Source of the DNA: Halomonas eurihalina
GTDB lineage: Bacteria; Pseudomonadota; Gammaproteobacteria; Pseudomonadales; Halomonadaceae
Direction: 5' to 3'
DNA length: 64,000 nt
Assembly: GCF_008274785.1 (NCBI RefSeq)
Contig: NZ_VTPU01000015.1
Span: forward strand, 1-64,000
Under the pieces are notes generated by a model. That model saw only the letters and a program-made list of their open reading frames with translations. It was not told the origin of the DNA and made no database searches. Positions 1-8,975 of the stretch are shown here, one piece after another; positions within the stretch are counted from its first letter, which is position 1; every line of letters starts with the position of its first letter. A program made the position numbers and the translations under genes.

Positions 1-77
1 GGATTCACTGCCTGGATCACAGCGCCATCGGCCGATACGGCCTGGGCGCCAATCAATTGCTTGCCTTCGAGTGTCAT
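1..77 (-). CDS. aldehyde dehydrogenase, probably alpha-ketoglutaric semialdehyde dehydrogenase (N-terminal fragment)
   Basis: Only the first 25 codons are in the window; the gene continues past position 1. The start is fixed by a strong AGGAGG four bases before the ATG. The visible N-terminus (MTLEGKQLIGAQAV...) resembles NADP-dependent aldehyde dehydrogenases that oxidise alpha-ketoglutarate semialdehyde, but this is too little to prove the family. It follows the AraD1-like gene by about 14 bases, so it is probably the next gene of the sugar-acid operon. In known aldonate pathways such an enzyme makes alpha-ketoglutarate as the last step. Function is inferred from context plus this short stretch. 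Confidence 0.55.
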   Translation of the reverse strand, partial: MTLEGKQLIGAQAVSADGAVIQAVN

Positions 78-91
78 GGAGCCTCCTGAGA

Positions 92-1084
92 TCACAGGGA
101 ATGAACGGTGGTGTCGGCCTCGTCGGCTTCGAACGCCAGCGGATTGCGCAGCGCCCGGCCAAAGGCCGGCAGGGCAATCTCGAAGCGATCGCCGTCGCGG
201 GTCTGGACGCCGTCGGCGAAGCTCAGCGTCGCAGTGCCGAAGAAGTGCACGTGGACGTCGCCAGGGCGCCGGAAGCCGGGGTACTTGAAGTGATGATGCT
301 CGAGGTTGGCCAAGTTGTGGGCCATGTTGGCCTCGCCAGTGAGAAACGGCTTCTCCCACAGCGTCTCGCCGTCGCGCACGATGCGGCTCGTGCCCTCCAG
401 ATGCTCGGGCAACTCACCGATCAGCAGCTCTGGACCGAAACTGCAGTGACGCAGCTTGGAGTGAGCCAGCCACAAGTAATTGAAACGCTCGGTGATATGG
501 TCGGAGAACTCGTTGCCGATGGCGTAGCCGACCCGCCAGGGCCGGCCGTCGCCGCCGATCACGTAGAGCCCGGCGAGCTCCGGCTCCTCGCCGGCATCCT
601 CGGCGAAGGCCGGTACTGGCATCGGCGCCTCGGGGGCCACCACGCAGTCGCCGTCACCCTTGTAGAACCACTCCGGCTGGGCGCCGGTCTCGCCGGCGGC
701 GGGCTTGCCGCCCTCCACGCCGAGCTTGAACATGCGCATCGAGTCGGTCAGTTCGGACTCGTCAGCCTGGGCCTTGGCGTGCATGGAGGCACGGGTGTCG
801 GCGCTGCCCAGGTGGGTCAGGCCGGTGCCGGTGACCAGGCAGTGGGCCGGGTCGGCATGGGTCAGCGGCGGCAGCAGGCGGCGTTCGTCAATCAGAGCCT
901 GGTAGTCGATCAGCTCATCGTCGAGACGCACCTCGATCACCGCCGACAAAGACTGCCCACTGGCGATGGCCAGCCGTGCCAGGGCGTAGGTGCCGCCGGC
1001 GAGGCGAATCGGCCTCACCGCGTCGTCGCTCTCCACCAGGGCAGCCCGCGGCTGCCCCTCCTCAAGATACTGGATCAGTCGCAT
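92..1084 (-). CDS. AraD1/GguC-like protein, fumarylacetoacetate-hydrolase fold (probable 2-keto-3-deoxy sugar-acid dehydratase)
   Basis: A 330-residue protein of the FAH-fold group usually annotated AraD1 or GguC. Such proteins occur in arabinose, galactarate and lyxonate gene clusters and are thought to dehydrate a 2-keto-3-deoxy acid to alpha-ketoglutarate semialdehyde. The C-terminal part has the HHHFKYPGF and GDVHVHFFGTATLSF segments typical of this group. I chose the ATG at 1084 because GAGG lies six bases upstream; a GTG at 1096 in the same frame overlaps the stop of the dehydratase gene and is the alternative. It sits between the enolase-type dehydratase and an aldehyde dehydrogenase, which fits the middle step of a C5 aldonate pathway. 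Exact substrate not determined. Confidence 0.75.
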   Translation of the reverse strand: MRLIQYLEEGQPRAALVESDDAVRPIRLAGGTYALARLAIASGQSLSAVIEVRLDDELIDYQALIDERRLLPPLTHADPAHCLVTGTGLTHLGSADTRASMHAKAQADESELTDSMRMFKLGVEGGKPAAGETGAQPEWFYKGDGDCVVAPEAPMPVPAFAEDAGEEPELAGLYVIGGDGRPWRVGYAIGNEFSDHITERFNYLWLAHSKLRHCSFGPELLIGELPEHLEGTSRIVRDGETLWEKPFLTGEANMAHNLANLEHHHFKYPGFRRPGDVHVHFFGTATLSFADGVQTRDGDRFEIALPAFGRALRNPLAFEADEADTTVHSL

Positions 1085-1092
1085 GGCCGGCC

Positions 1093-2265
1093 TCACTCGA
1101 TGATATGGAACTGGTCGAAATAGCCTTCATTCAGCGACAGTCCCAGCCCGGGGGTCTCATCATCGAGGTCGAGGAAGCCGTTAGCCGGCTCCGGGTCACC
1201 CTCGAACAGGTAGTAGAAGAGTTCGTTACCGATCTCGACGTCGTGGACCGGGAAGAACTCGGCCATCGGCGAGGCCAGAGTCGACATGGTCAGGTGGTAG
1301 TTGTGCATCTGCCCGGCATGAGGGATGACGGGCACGCTGAACGATTCGGCGATGGCATTGATCTTGCGCGCTGCAGTGATGCCTCCGACGCGGTTGGTGT
1401 CGTACTGCACCACCGAGACGGCGCGCTTCTCGAGCAGCTGGCGGAAGCCGTAGTGGGTGAACTCGTGCTCGCCGCCAGAGATGGGAATACTGGTGAGCCG
1501 GTTGAGCTCGGCATAGCCGTCGATGTCATCGGCCAGCACCGGCTCTTCCAGCCAACGTGGCTGATAGCGCTCCAGGCGCGGCAGCATGCGCTTGGCGTAC
1601 TCCAGATTCCAGCCCATGTAGCACTCGAGCATCAGATCGACGTCCTCGCCGATCACCTCGCGAACTGCGGCGACGCTGTCGAGGTTGGCACGCATGCCCG
1701 CAGGACCGTCCTTGGGGCCGTAGCCGAAGCGCATCTTCATGGCCGTGAAGCCTTGGTCGAGGTAGGACTGAGCCTCCTCCTGCATTGACTTCAGGTCGGT
1801 GCGATAGAGCTTGGAAGCGTAGCAGGGGATCCTCTCCTTGGTACGCCCGCCAAGCAGCTTGAACACCGGCTGGCCGACGGCCTTGCCCATCAGGTCCCAG
1901 ATGGCGATGTCGACACCGGAGATCGCCGCCATGCCGATGCCCTTGCGCCCCCAGGCATGGGTGGCGCGGTACATACGCTGCCACAGGTACTCATAGTCGA
2001 AGGGGTCCTGACCGATCACCAGCGGTGCCAGGTACTGGTCGATGATCGCCTTGGCGATGCGCGGAGCGAGGGCCACATTGCCCAGCCCCACCAGGCCGGT
2101 GTCGGTCTCGATCTCGACCGTAGTCCAGCCGTGGAAGCGGAAAGTGCCCATGGAGTCGCCCCTGTCCCACAGCTCATCCATGGCGTTGGAGCAGAAGTGG
2201 GGAGTGGGGGGCACGGTGTGGCCCTTCCATTCGAAGACGCGGGTACGGACGTTGCTGATCTTCAT
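1093..2265 (-). CDS. enolase-superfamily sugar-acid dehydratase (RhmD/L-lyxonate dehydratase-like)
   Basis: A 390-residue member of the mandelate-racemase branch of the enolase superfamily. It would remove water from an acid sugar to give a 2-keto-3-deoxy acid. Visible catalytic features are a KMR motif near residue 177, likely Mg2+ ligands E214 (LECY), E240/E241 (WLEEP) and E266 (GGEHE), and an Asp–His pair D289 (QYDTNR) and H316 (IPHAG). This D/H arrangement and the GGEH–QYD–PHxG order match L-rhamnonate dehydratase and related enzymes. The pairing with AraD1 and a semialdehyde dehydrogenase suggests a five-carbon acid such as L-lyxonate rather than rhamnonate, but the sequence alone does not settle this. 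The end overlaps the possible GTG start of the next gene. Confidence 0.85.
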   Translation of the reverse strand: MKISNVRTRVFEWKGHTVPPTPHFCSNAMDELWDRGDSMGTFRFHGWTTVEIETDTGLVGLGNVALAPRIAKAIIDQYLAPLVIGQDPFDYEYLWQRMYRATHAWGRKGIGMAAISGVDIAIWDLMGKAVGQPVFKLLGGRTKERIPCYASKLYRTDLKSMQEEAQSYLDQGFTAMKMRFGYGPKDGPAGMRANLDSVAAVREVIGEDVDLMLECYMGWNLEYAKRMLPRLERYQPRWLEEPVLADDIDGYAELNRLTSIPISGGEHEFTHYGFRQLLEKRAVSVVQYDTNRVGGITAARKINAIAESFSVPVIPHAGQMHNYHLTMSTLASPMAEFFPVHDVEIGNELFYYLFEGDPEPANGFLDLDDETPGLGLSLNEGYFDQFHIIE

Positions 2266-2294
2266 GTGGGGTGTTTCCTTGTCTGGGGATGTCG

Positions 2295-3326
2295 TCAGGC
2301 GCTAGTGAGGGCCTCGAGGCGCTGGCGTCTCAGGTTCGCGCCCATCCGGCAGGCGATGGTGAAGGCATTGCGGGTCGGGCCCACGTCGGCCTTGCCCTGG
2401 CCGGCGATATCGAAGGCGGTGCCGTGGGCCGGGGTGGTGATGGGAATCGGCAGGCCACCCTGAACGGTGACCCCTTGCTTGAAGCCCAGCAGCTTGATCG
2501 CGATCTGGCCCTGGTCGTGGTACATGGTGACGATGGCGTCGTACTCGCCGTCCTTGGCCTTGAGGAAGATGGTATCGGCGGGGAAGGGACCCTCGACGGG
2601 GTAGCCCTGGGCCCGGCACGCCTCAACGGCGGGCGCGATGACATCGATCTCCTCGCGGCCGCAGGTGCCACCCTCGCCCCCATGCGGGTTGAAGGCTGCC
2701 ACGGCGACCCGTGGTGCCTCGGTGCCGGCCAGCTTCAGCGAGTCGTAGATCAGTCGACTGGCGGCAACGATGCGCTCTTGGGTCACGTAGCTCGCGGCGT
2801 CCTTGAGCGGGATGTGCGACGAGATGCGCGAGGTCCAGAGGTTCCCAAGGGTATTGAACTCGCAGAAGTACCCCGTCACCCCGAGCTTCTCGGCGAAGAA
2901 GTGCAGCTCGTCCTCATGCCGGAGGCCGCCCTTCTTCATCGACAGCTTGTTGAGGGGCGCGAAGCAGATGGCATCGACCTCGCCGGCCTGGGCGGCGTCC
3001 AGGCAACGCGCCAGGACCGCGAGCACGGAGGCGCCACCGGCCGTGGTCTCCTCGGCGTAGCCGACCGCGCCCTCGGCGACGCTGTCGACCGGCAGGAAGA
3101 CCGGGCCGTCATGCCGGCGGGCCTCGGCGAAGTCGGCGACCGCGGGCAGCTCGTGGGACTGGCCGGCCACCCGCTGGCCTTCCTGCCAGAGCCAGCGGTC
3201 ACCCACCAGCACGGTATGGACCTTGGCGAAGAGCGGCGTCTCTGCGAACAGCCTGGCGATCAGCTCCGGGCCGATGCCGGCGGGATCACCCAGGGTGACG
3301 GCGATGACGGGGCGTGAGCTTGTCAT
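2295..3326 (-). CDS. PdxA-family dehydrogenase (PdxA2-like, sugar-acid catabolism)
   Basis: A 343-residue protein with the PdxA fold: N-terminal [12 protein letters not shown], then the three metal-binding histidines in [15 protein letters not shown] and TPAHGTAFD. True PdxA oxidises 4-phosphohydroxy-L-threonine for vitamin B6. The PdxA2 branch instead works with DUF1537 kinases on phosphorylated D-threonate or D-erythronate. Its place inside a TRAP/dehydratase operon points to a catabolic role, not B6 synthesis. No DUF1537 kinase is visible nearby, which makes the substrate unclear. The gene lies 14 bases after dctM and 29 bases before the dehydratase, so all are probably co-transcribed. Confidence 0.8.
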   Translation of the reverse strand: MTSSRPVIAVTLGDPAGIGPELIARLFAETPLFAKVHTVLVGDRWLWQEGQRVAGQSHELPAVADFAEARRHDGPVFLPVDSVAEGAVGYAEETTAGGASVLAVLARCLDAAQAGEVDAICFAPLNKLSMKKGGLRHEDELHFFAEKLGVTGYFCEFNTLGNLWTSRISSHIPLKDAASYVTQERIVAASRLIYDSLKLAGTEAPRVAVAAFNPHGGEGGTCGREEIDVIAPAVEACRAQGYPVEGPFPADTIFLKAKDGEYDAIVTMYHDQGQIAIKLLGFKQGVTVQGGLPIPITTPAHGTAFDIAGQGKADVGPTRNAFTIACRMGANLRRQRLEALTSA

Positions 3327-3340
3327 GAACGGGCTCCGGT

Positions 3341-4621
3341 TCAGTAGAAGAAGTTGACGAGTGACATGGGGATGGCCGGGACATAGGTAACCAGCATCAG
3401 CACCACGAACAGCACCCCGATCATCGGCAGGTTGACCTTAGTGGTGTCCCAGATGTCGGTCTTGGCGATGGAGCAGGAAGTGGCCAGCACCGAGGCGACC
3501 GGCGGCGTCTGCTGGCCGATGGCCAGGTTGAGGGTCAGGATCAGGCCGAAATGGATCGGGTCGATGCCGATCTGCTGGACCAGCGGCATCACGATGGGCA
3601 CCACCAGGATGATGGCGGCGGCGCCGTGCAGGAACATGCCGAGCAGCAGCAGCAGGGCATTGAGCAGAGCCAGCACCAGGATCGGGTTCTCGGTGATCGC
3701 GGTGATTTCGCTGGCCAGCTGCTGGGGAAGTTGCATCTCGGTCAGGAAAAGCCCGAGGACCGCGGAAGTGGCTACCAGCAGCATCACTACCGAGGTCTGG
3801 ATGACCCCCTCGATCACCGCGCGATAGAGGATCTTGAGGTGCAGTTCGCGGTAGACGAAGCCGCCGATCAGCAGCGCGGCCAGTACGGCGATGCCGGCAC
3901 CCTCGGTGGCGGTGACGAAGCCGCCGAAGATGCCGCCCAGAATGATCACCGGCAGGGTCAGGGCCCAGAAAGCCTCCCTGAATACCTTGCGCAGAGTGGT
4001 CAGCGAGAAGGAGTCTTCACGCGGCAGGTCATACTTCACCGCATAGTAGTAACAGAAGGCGGCCAGGCCGGCGGCACCGATCAGCCCAGGCACGATGCCG
4101 GCGACGAACAGCTTGACGATGGAGGTGTCGGCGATGGCGCCGTAGAGGATCATCGACAGCGACGGCGGAATGATGATCGCCAGCGAGGCCGAAGAGGAGG
4201 TGATGGCGGCGGTGAAGTTCGGGTTGTACTTGCGACGCTTCATCTCCGGGATCAGCACCGAGCCGGTAGCCGCCACGTCGGCGACGGCCGACCCCGAGAT
4301 TTCGGCGAAGAACAGCGAGACCCCGACGTTGACCATCGCCAGGCCGCCGCGCACGAAGCCGACGATGGCGGTGACCAGGTTGATCAGGCGGATGGAAATG
4401 CCCGAGGTGTTCATCAGCGCCCCGGCGAAGATGAACAGGGGAATGGCGATCAGGGGAAACTTGGTGGCCCCGTTGAACAGCGTCAACGGCACGTTGATCA
4501 GGGCCTCGGCCCCCATGTTGAGGTAGGCGCCGACCACGCCCACCACGCCGATGGCCACGGCGATCGGCACGTTGATCAATACCAGGGCGAAGAGAGCGGC
4601 GATGATGATCAGGAGAGTCAT
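3341..4621 (-). CDS. dctM: TRAP transporter large permease (DctM)
   Basis: A 426-residue, very hydrophobic protein with about a dozen membrane segments, the length usual for the DctM subunit of tripartite periplasmic transporters. The start MTLLIIIAALFAL is set by an ATGA overlap with the end of dctQ (4618–4621), so the two are translationally coupled. Typical DctM stretches are visible, such as EISGSAVADVAATGSVLIPEM and IIPPSLSMILYG near the middle and QQTPPVASVLATSC near the end. It would move the substrate delivered by the DctP protein across the inner membrane, driven by a Na+ gradient, which suits a salt-loving host. Confidence 0.93.
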   Translation of the reverse strand: MTLLIIIAALFALVLINVPIAVAIGVVGVVGAYLNMGAEALINVPLTLFNGATKFPLIAIPLFIFAGALMNTSGISIRLINLVTAIVGFVRGGLAMVNVGVSLFFAEISGSAVADVAATGSVLIPEMKRRKYNPNFTAAITSSSASLAIIIPPSLSMILYGAIADTSIVKLFVAGIVPGLIGAAGLAAFCYYYAVKYDLPREDSFSLTTLRKVFREAFWALTLPVIILGGIFGGFVTATEGAGIAVLAALLIGGFVYRELHLKILYRAVIEGVIQTSVVMLLVATSAVLGLFLTEMQLPQQLASEITAITENPILVLALLNALLLLLGMFLHGAAAIILVVPIVMPLVQQIGIDPIHFGLILTLNLAIGQQTPPVASVLATSCSIAKTDIWDTTKVNLPMIGVLFVVLMLVTYVPAIPMSLVNFFY

Positions 4622-5172
4622 GCGCGTTGCTCCTTGAGGTCGTCTTCGGCTTGCCGGATGGCGGCCTCGATCTCTTCTTCCTCGCTGTTCACGCCGCTGC
4701 GCATCTTGCGCCAGGCCATGGGCATGCTGAGCAGCTCGCAGAGGATGAACAGCACGGCGCTGATCGGGATCACCGACTGGGTAACGTCCAGCCCAATGCT
4801 CGGCAGCGTGACCAGGTTGTCCCAGGCGAGGATGTCGAGGACGCGATAGCCGTAGTAGGCGATGACCAGGAAGAAACCGATCACGATGACTTCCGAGAGG
4901 ATGAACAGGGTGGCGCGAAGGGCGGCCGGCGCACGGCTGACCAGGCCGGGAAAGCCCATGTGGGACCGCTTGAGGGCCGCCAGGTTCGCCCCGTAGAAGC
5001 TCAGCCATGCCAGGCCGATGGAAGCGACCTCGTCGTACCAGGAGAAGGAGTTGCCCACCATGCGAAAGCCCACCGCGGCGATGACGATGGCGGTCAACGC
5101 TAGCAGGAGGAAGACGGTCAGCACCTCCAGCAGTCGTTCCAGCAGTAGATTGACACGAGCCAGTGAGCTCAT
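4618..5172 (-). CDS. dctQ: TRAP transporter small permease (DctQ)
   Basis: A 184-residue protein with four predicted membrane helices and a charged, Glu-rich C-terminal tail (SEEEEIEAAIRQAEDD), as in DctQ subunits. The frame is open 63 bases further upstream, but I prefer the start at 5172 (MSSLARVNLL) because AGGAGG lies seven bases before it. DctQ pairs with DctM to form the membrane part of the TRAP system. It lies between the binding protein and DctM in the usual P–Q–M order. Confidence 0.9.
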   Translation of the reverse strand: MSSLARVNLLLERLLEVLTVFLLLALTAIVIAAVGFRMVGNSFSWYDEVASIGLAWLSFYGANLAALKRSHMGFPGLVSRAPAALRATLFILSEVIVIGFFLVIAYYGYRVLDILAWDNLVTLPSIGLDVTQSVIPISAVLFILCELLSMPMAWRKMRSGVNSEEEEIEAAIRQAEDDLKEQRA

Positions 5173-5241
5173 GACGTGGACCTCCTGCGATTTCGTGGGG
5201 AAAGGCGCCTCGACGGCGCCCGGGGTGGATGACATCTTGCG

Positions 5242-6216
5242 TTACTCCTCTGCCAGTGCCATGGCACGGTCGACGAGTTCCTGGCCGCCTTCCACCTGTT
5301 CGGCGAATTCGGTATAGACAGGGTTGCTGGCCTCGACGAAGGCATCGCGGTCCACTCGATTGATCTCCATGCCCTCTCCGCGCATGGCCTCAAGGAGCGA
5401 GTCGTCGAGTTCCGCGCCCTTGGTCAGAGCCCAGTCCTGAGTCTCCGCGGCGACCTCGGCGATGGCGGTACGCACGTCCTCAGGCAGTTTCGCCCAGCCG
5501 CCCTTGCCGGCGGTCAGCCAGATCGGTGAATAGACGTGGTTGGAGAGCGAGAGGTAGCCCTGCACCTCCTGTAACTTAGCGCCGTTGATGTTGCTGAGCG
5601 GGTTCTCCTGCCCATCGACCACGCCGGTCTGCAGGCCGACGAAGACCTCGGAGAAGGCCATGGGCGTCGGATTGGCGCCCCAGGTCTCGAACATCAGGGT
5701 GCGCCACTCGCTCTGCGGGGTGCGGATCTTCAGGCCCTCTAGGTCGGCCGGTGTGTCGATCGGCCTTTCGTTATTGGTGATGTGGCGAAAGCCGTTCTCC
5801 CAGGTGGAAACGATGTTCAGCCCCTTCTCTTCGGCGCTCCGGGCCAGATCCTGCATCACGATCTCGCGATCGATGCGCTTCAGGTGGTCGCGGTCCTTGA
5901 CCAGGAAGGGCATATCGAACAAGGCGAAGTCGGGGGACACGGAGGACATAATCGAGGAGATGGCGGCGAGGTCCACGGTGCCCGCCCGCAGCTTCTGGAT
6001 GAGCTGGCGTTCGTCACCCAACTGACCACTGTGGTAGTACTCCACCTGGTGGGCGTCGCCGAGGCGCTCCTGGAGTCGATCGCTGAACTCCTGGGCGGTT
6101 TGCCCCTGCAGGCTGTTGGGGGTGCCGCCGATGGCGAAGACGATCTTGTCGGCCTGTACCTGGGCCGAGGCAACCGCGAGACCGAGCGCTGAAAGACCGA
6201 GTAGCTTCTTGTACAT
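5242..6216 (-). CDS. dctP: TRAP transporter substrate-binding protein (DctP)
   Basis: A 324-residue periplasmic binding protein with a clear signal peptide (MYKKLLGLSALGLAVASAQVQA, cleavage likely before DKIVF). The start at 6216 has AGGAG five bases upstream; a longer frame upstream lacks a site. Family features are the FSDRLQERLGD segment, the LRAGTVDLAAIS segment, and the substrate-carboxylate arginine region IRTPQSEWRTLMFETWGANPTPMAFSEVFVGLQTGVVDGQ at its usual place (key residues R and the PTPM–EVF–VDGQ blocks). It captures the acid substrate for DctQM. It is the first gene of the leftward operon and faces the GntR regulator. Confidence 0.92.
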   Translation of the reverse strand: MYKKLLGLSALGLAVASAQVQADKIVFAIGGTPNSLQGQTAQEFSDRLQERLGDAHQVEYYHSGQLGDERQLIQKLRAGTVDLAAISSIMSSVSPDFALFDMPFLVKDRDHLKRIDREIVMQDLARSAEEKGLNIVSTWENGFRHITNNERPIDTPADLEGLKIRTPQSEWRTLMFETWGANPTPMAFSEVFVGLQTGVVDGQENPLSNINGAKLQEVQGYLSLSNHVYSPIWLTAGKGGWAKLPEDVRTAIAEVAAETQDWALTKGAELDDSLLEAMRGEGMEINRVDRDAFVEASNPVYTEFAEQVEGGQELVDRAMALAEE

Positions 6217-6272
6217 GACGACTCCTGTGAGCTTGCGGTTTGTCATTGGCGTTGTTCGGGCCAACTGGTTTG

Positions 6273-6301
6273 CTGGTATGATCACCAGACCAGATGGTGA
6301 T
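6273..6301. promoter_or_regulatory. probable GntR operator at the catabolic operon promoter
   Basis: Two overlapping inverted repeats are seen: CTGGT–6 bp–ACCAG (6273–6288) and ATCACCA–7 bp–TGGTGAT (6281–6301). They lie just downstream of a plausible leftward promoter (−35 TTGACC at 6329–6334, 17-bp spacer, −10 TAAGTT at 6306–6311 on the minus strand). A repressor here would block dctP transcription. The TGGT/ACCA half-sites resemble those of FadR-family sugar-acid regulators (UxuR/ExuR type). Confidence 0.6.
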
Positions 6302-6421
6302 ATTGAACTTAGACACCGAGTTGTGTCCGGTCAAGCATGCATAGCGCATACTTTGACCAAAGTCGCAGACTGGGTATACGACCAAGGCAGGACAATCACA
6401 TCGCGTCAACATCACCAAAAT

Positions 6422-6440
6422 TGGTATATAATCCATACCA
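6422..6440. promoter_or_regulatory. probable GntR autoregulatory operator
   Basis: TGGTAT (6422–6427), 7-bp spacer, ATACCA (6435–6440) is a perfect 6+6 inverted repeat. It overlaps a TATAAT (6427–6432) about 37 bases before the regulator start. It shares the TGGT...ACCA core with the site at 6273–6301, so one protein probably binds both. An alternative rightward promoter is TTGACC (6353–6358) with TATACG (6375–6380), which lies upstream of the operator. Confidence 0.6.
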
Positions 6441-6468
6441 GTTGCATATTACCGACGAGGATGGACCC

Positions 6469-7209
6469 ATGACGCTGCGGGCCTTTGCCGACGAACAGGC
6501 GCTGAAGAGCCGAACCAAGAAGGAAATCCTGGCCGACAAGCTGACCGATATGGTCTTGACGGGATTGCTGAGGGATGGGGACGAACTGCCCAGCGAGCGG
6601 GAACTGGCCCAACTTTTCGGGGTAAGTCGAGAAACCGTGAGGGGAGCCCTGGCACAGCTCACGGCGCATGGGCTGGCCAGCGTCTCGCATGGCAGCAAGT
6701 CACGGATCTGCGCCAACGACACGGTGATCGAACGCTTCCACCACCACCCCAGCCACCATCAGGAGGCCGAGGTCAATCGATTCGACGTGGACAGCGTCTT
6801 CGAGAGCCGCTTAGTGGTCGAGTCGGCGATCGCCCGGCGCGCCGCCCGCTATATCGACGAGCCCGGCCTGCTACAGCTGGAGCGGCTACTGGAGGCCCAG
6901 AGCCAGCTCTTCGACTCGCCGGTGCATTTCCAGCTATCGGATCAGAACTTCCACAAGTTGATCTCGGAATATGCCCGTAACGAAATACTCCTGCGCTACT
7001 CTCAGGAGCTCTATGCCTTCGGGCTAAGCATTCGGCGTCAGGTAATGGTAGAAGCCGGCTCCATCGAGCAAAGCTACCAGGAGCACTGTCGGATCGTCGA
7101 AGCCTTGAGTGCTGGCGATCCGGATGCCGCGGAGCGTGCCATGCTGGCCCACCTGGACAGTGTCTATCGCACGACTCGCGAGAAACTGGACGCCACCACC
7201 TCCAGCTGA
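6469..7209 (+). CDS. GntR-family regulator, FadR/FCD subfamily
   Basis: A 246-residue regulator. Residues about 15–75 form the winged helix-turn-helix (ELPSERELAQLFGVSRETVRGALAQL). The rest is a helical FCD ligand domain with likely metal/ligand histidines in DQNFHKLI and EHCRIV and near the C-terminus (MLAHLDSV). The ATG at 6469 has GAGG eight bases upstream; the frame is open further upstream but without a site. It is divergent from the TRAP operon and, by analogy with the family, should repress it until the sugar acid or an intermediate binds. Confidence 0.88.
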   Translation: MTLRAFADEQALKSRTKKEILADKLTDMVLTGLLRDGDELPSERELAQLFGVSRETVRGALAQLTAHGLASVSHGSKSRICANDTVIERFHHHPSHHQEAEVNRFDVDSVFESRLVVESAIARRAARYIDEPGLLQLERLLEAQSQLFDSPVHFQLSDQNFHKLISEYARNEILLRYSQELYAFGLSIRRQVMVEAGSIEQSYQEHCRIVEALSAGDPDAAERAMLAHLDSVYRTTREKLDATTSS

Positions 7210-7213
7210 ACTA

Positions 7214-7960
7214 TCACAAATCCCCGAAGCGGTTCTGCAGCAGGGACAAGGCGACGACCGGGGCGGTCTCGGTGCGCAGGATGCGCGGGCCGAGGGTCAA
7301 GGAGGCGAAGCCGGCATCGGCGGCAGCATCCACCTCGGCGGGGGACAGGCCGCCTTCGGGGCCGATCAGCAAGGCCGCACGAACGGGGTCGTCATGCCGG
7401 TCGAGCCCCCCGGGCGTGCCGGGATGCAGCACCAGGCACAAGGGCTCGTCGCGCTCGGCCAGCCAGTCGAGCACGCTGCGCGGCGGATGCACCGGCGGCA
7501 AGGTGGCTCGACCGCACTGTTCGCAGGCACTGGCCGCGACCGCTTGCCAATGGGCCAGTTTCTTGGCCTCGCGCTCGCCCTTGAGGCGCACGTCACCATG
7601 TTCGGTGTAAAGCGGCGTGATCTCGGCGACGCCCAGTTCCACGGCCTTCTGGATGGCGTAGTCCATGCGGTCGCCCTTGGAGATGGCCTGCCCCAAGTGC
7701 ACGGCCAGCGGCGACTCACCACGTCCGGCGGCAACGCGTTCGACGCGAGCCACCACCTGCTTGCGACCGGCCTCGGTCAAGATCGCCTCGGCCTCGTTGC
7801 CCTGACCATCGAAGATGATCACGGGCGCACCGAGCCCCAGGCGCAGAACTCGCGCCACATGGCGCGCCGCGCCATCGGGCAGAACCACGTCGCCGCCGGC
7901 CTGCAGCTCGGCGGCGACGTGAATGCGAGGGGCCTTGCCCATCGAATGCTTGGTGCTCAT
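7214..7960 (-). CDS. rsmE: 16S rRNA m3U1498 methyltransferase RsmE
   Basis: A 248-residue SPOUT methyltransferase. The C-terminal knot motifs LIGPEGGLSPAEV and LGPRILRTETA bind S-adenosylmethionine, and an N-terminal PUA-like domain (GGDVVLPDGAARHVARVLRL) binds RNA. It methylates U1498 in the decoding region of 16S rRNA. I chose the start at 7960 (MSTKHSM) with AGAGG nine bases upstream; a later ATG at 7942 has no site. It ends four bases from the end of the convergent gntR gene. Confidence 0.93.
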   Translation of the reverse strand: MSTKHSMGKAPRIHVAAELQAGGDVVLPDGAARHVARVLRLGLGAPVIIFDGQGNEAEAILTEAGRKQVVARVERVAAGRGESPLAVHLGQAISKGDRMDYAIQKAVELGVAEITPLYTEHGDVRLKGEREAKKLAHWQAVAASACEQCGRATLPPVHPPRSVLDWLAERDEPLCLVLHPGTPGGLDRHDDPVRAALLIGPEGGLSPAEVDAAADAGFASLTLGPRILRTETAPVVALSLLQNRFGDL

Positions 7961-7986
7961 CGCAACCAGCCTCTGACAGCCAACGG

Positions 7987-8505
7987 TTACTGCGTGGCCT
8001 GCTCGCCCTGTTGCTGGGCCTCGCGCTGCTTGCGCTGAGCGTAGATCGCCTCGAAGTTCACCGGCGCCAGCATCAGCGGGGGGAAGCCGCCACGGTTGAC
8101 CAGGCTGTCGACGCATTCACGCGCATAGGGAAACAGCACATTGGGGCAGAACGCACCCAGGGTGTGATCGAGCTGTGCGCCCTCGAGGCCGCCGATGCGG
8201 AACATGCCGGCCTGCTCGACTTCGGCCAGGAAGGAGGTCGTGCCTTCCTCGCTGTGAGTCACCTGGGCGGTGACCTTGACCACCACCTCGTAGAGGTCCT
8301 CACCGACTTTCTGGTGGGTGGTATCCAGGTCCAGGCCGACCTTGGGCTTGAACGGCTGCTGGAACACCGACGGAGAGTTCGGCGCCTCAAAGGACAGATC
8401 CTTGATGTAGATGCGCTGCAGAGCGAATTGTACCTGCGGCTTGTCCTGCTGGTCGGCGGCGGCCTGGCCGTTGGCGCCGTTGCCCTGGTTGTTGTCTTCC
8501 GCCAT
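7987..8505 (-). CDS. secB: protein-export chaperone SecB
   Basis: A 172-residue protein matching SecB throughout: [19 protein letters not shown], the acidic mid-section, and [21 protein letters not shown] near residues 120–150. SecB holds preproteins unfolded and hands them to SecA. The first ~20 residues are rich in Asn, Gln, Asp and Ala, and the tail is Gln-rich, as is common in halophilic gammaproteobacteria. It lies 47 bases after the rhodanese gene on the same strand; a secB–rhodanese pair is common in the group. Confidence 0.97.
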   Translation of the reverse strand: MAEDNNQGNGANGQAAADQQDKPQVQFALQRIYIKDLSFEAPNSPSVFQQPFKPKVGLDLDTTHQKVGEDLYEVVVKVTAQVTHSEEGTTSFLAEVEQAGMFRIGGLEGAQLDHTLGAFCPNVLFPYARECVDSLVNRGGFPPLMLAPVNFEAIYAQRKQREAQQQGEQATQ

Positions 8506-8552
8506 GGAAATGCGTCCTTTACGTTAAATGGAGAATAGGAAAAACCGGCGTG

Positions 8553-8975
8553 TCACTTCTTGACCAGCGGCAGGCCGTCGGACTGCCACTGCGTCATGCC
8601 ACCCTTGAGCTTGAGCGCACGCTCGAAGCCGGCCTTGGCCAGCTTGCCCTGGACAGCACCGGAGCTCTGGCCATGCTTGCAGACCACGATGACCGGCTTG
8701 TCCTTGAACTTGTCGAGCTCGGCGAGTCGCTCATCGACTCGGCTCTGGGGAATATTGCGCGCGCCAGCGATGTGGCCCGCCTTGAATTCCTTGGTCTCGC
8801 GGATATCGAGCACCATGGCGTCCTCGCGATTGACCAGCTGAGTGGCCTCGCTGGTGGAAACGCCACTGGCGCCGCTGCTGCGGACCTCGTAGAGGGCCCA
8901 GGCGAGTAACACCAGCAGGAAGGCGCCCACCAGCAGCGGATGGTTCTGCACGAATTCGAACAGCTGATCGATCAT
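8553..8975 (-). CDS. membrane-anchored rhodanese (YibN-like)
   Basis: A 140-residue protein with one N-terminal membrane helix (residues ~8–30) followed by a rhodanese domain. The active loop reads CKHGQS near residue 98, with the catalytic Cys present. The short start (MIDQLFEF) is chosen because the membrane anchor begins right after it. It is the gene usually found next to secB and divergent from gpmI. E. coli YibN has the same layout. The physiological sulfur acceptor is unknown. Confidence 0.88.
   Translation of the reverse strand: MIDQLFEFVQNHPLLVGAFLLVLLAWALYEVRSSGASGVSTSEATQLVNREDAMVLDIRETKEFKAGHIAGARNIPQSRVDERLAELDKFKDKPVIVVCKHGQSSGAVQGKLAKAGFERALKLKGGMTQWQSDGLPLVKK

Noticed and set aside
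71-1123. A 350-codon open frame on the plus strand
   Set aside because: It is the antisense of the AraD1-like gene, which has a good ribosome site and family match.
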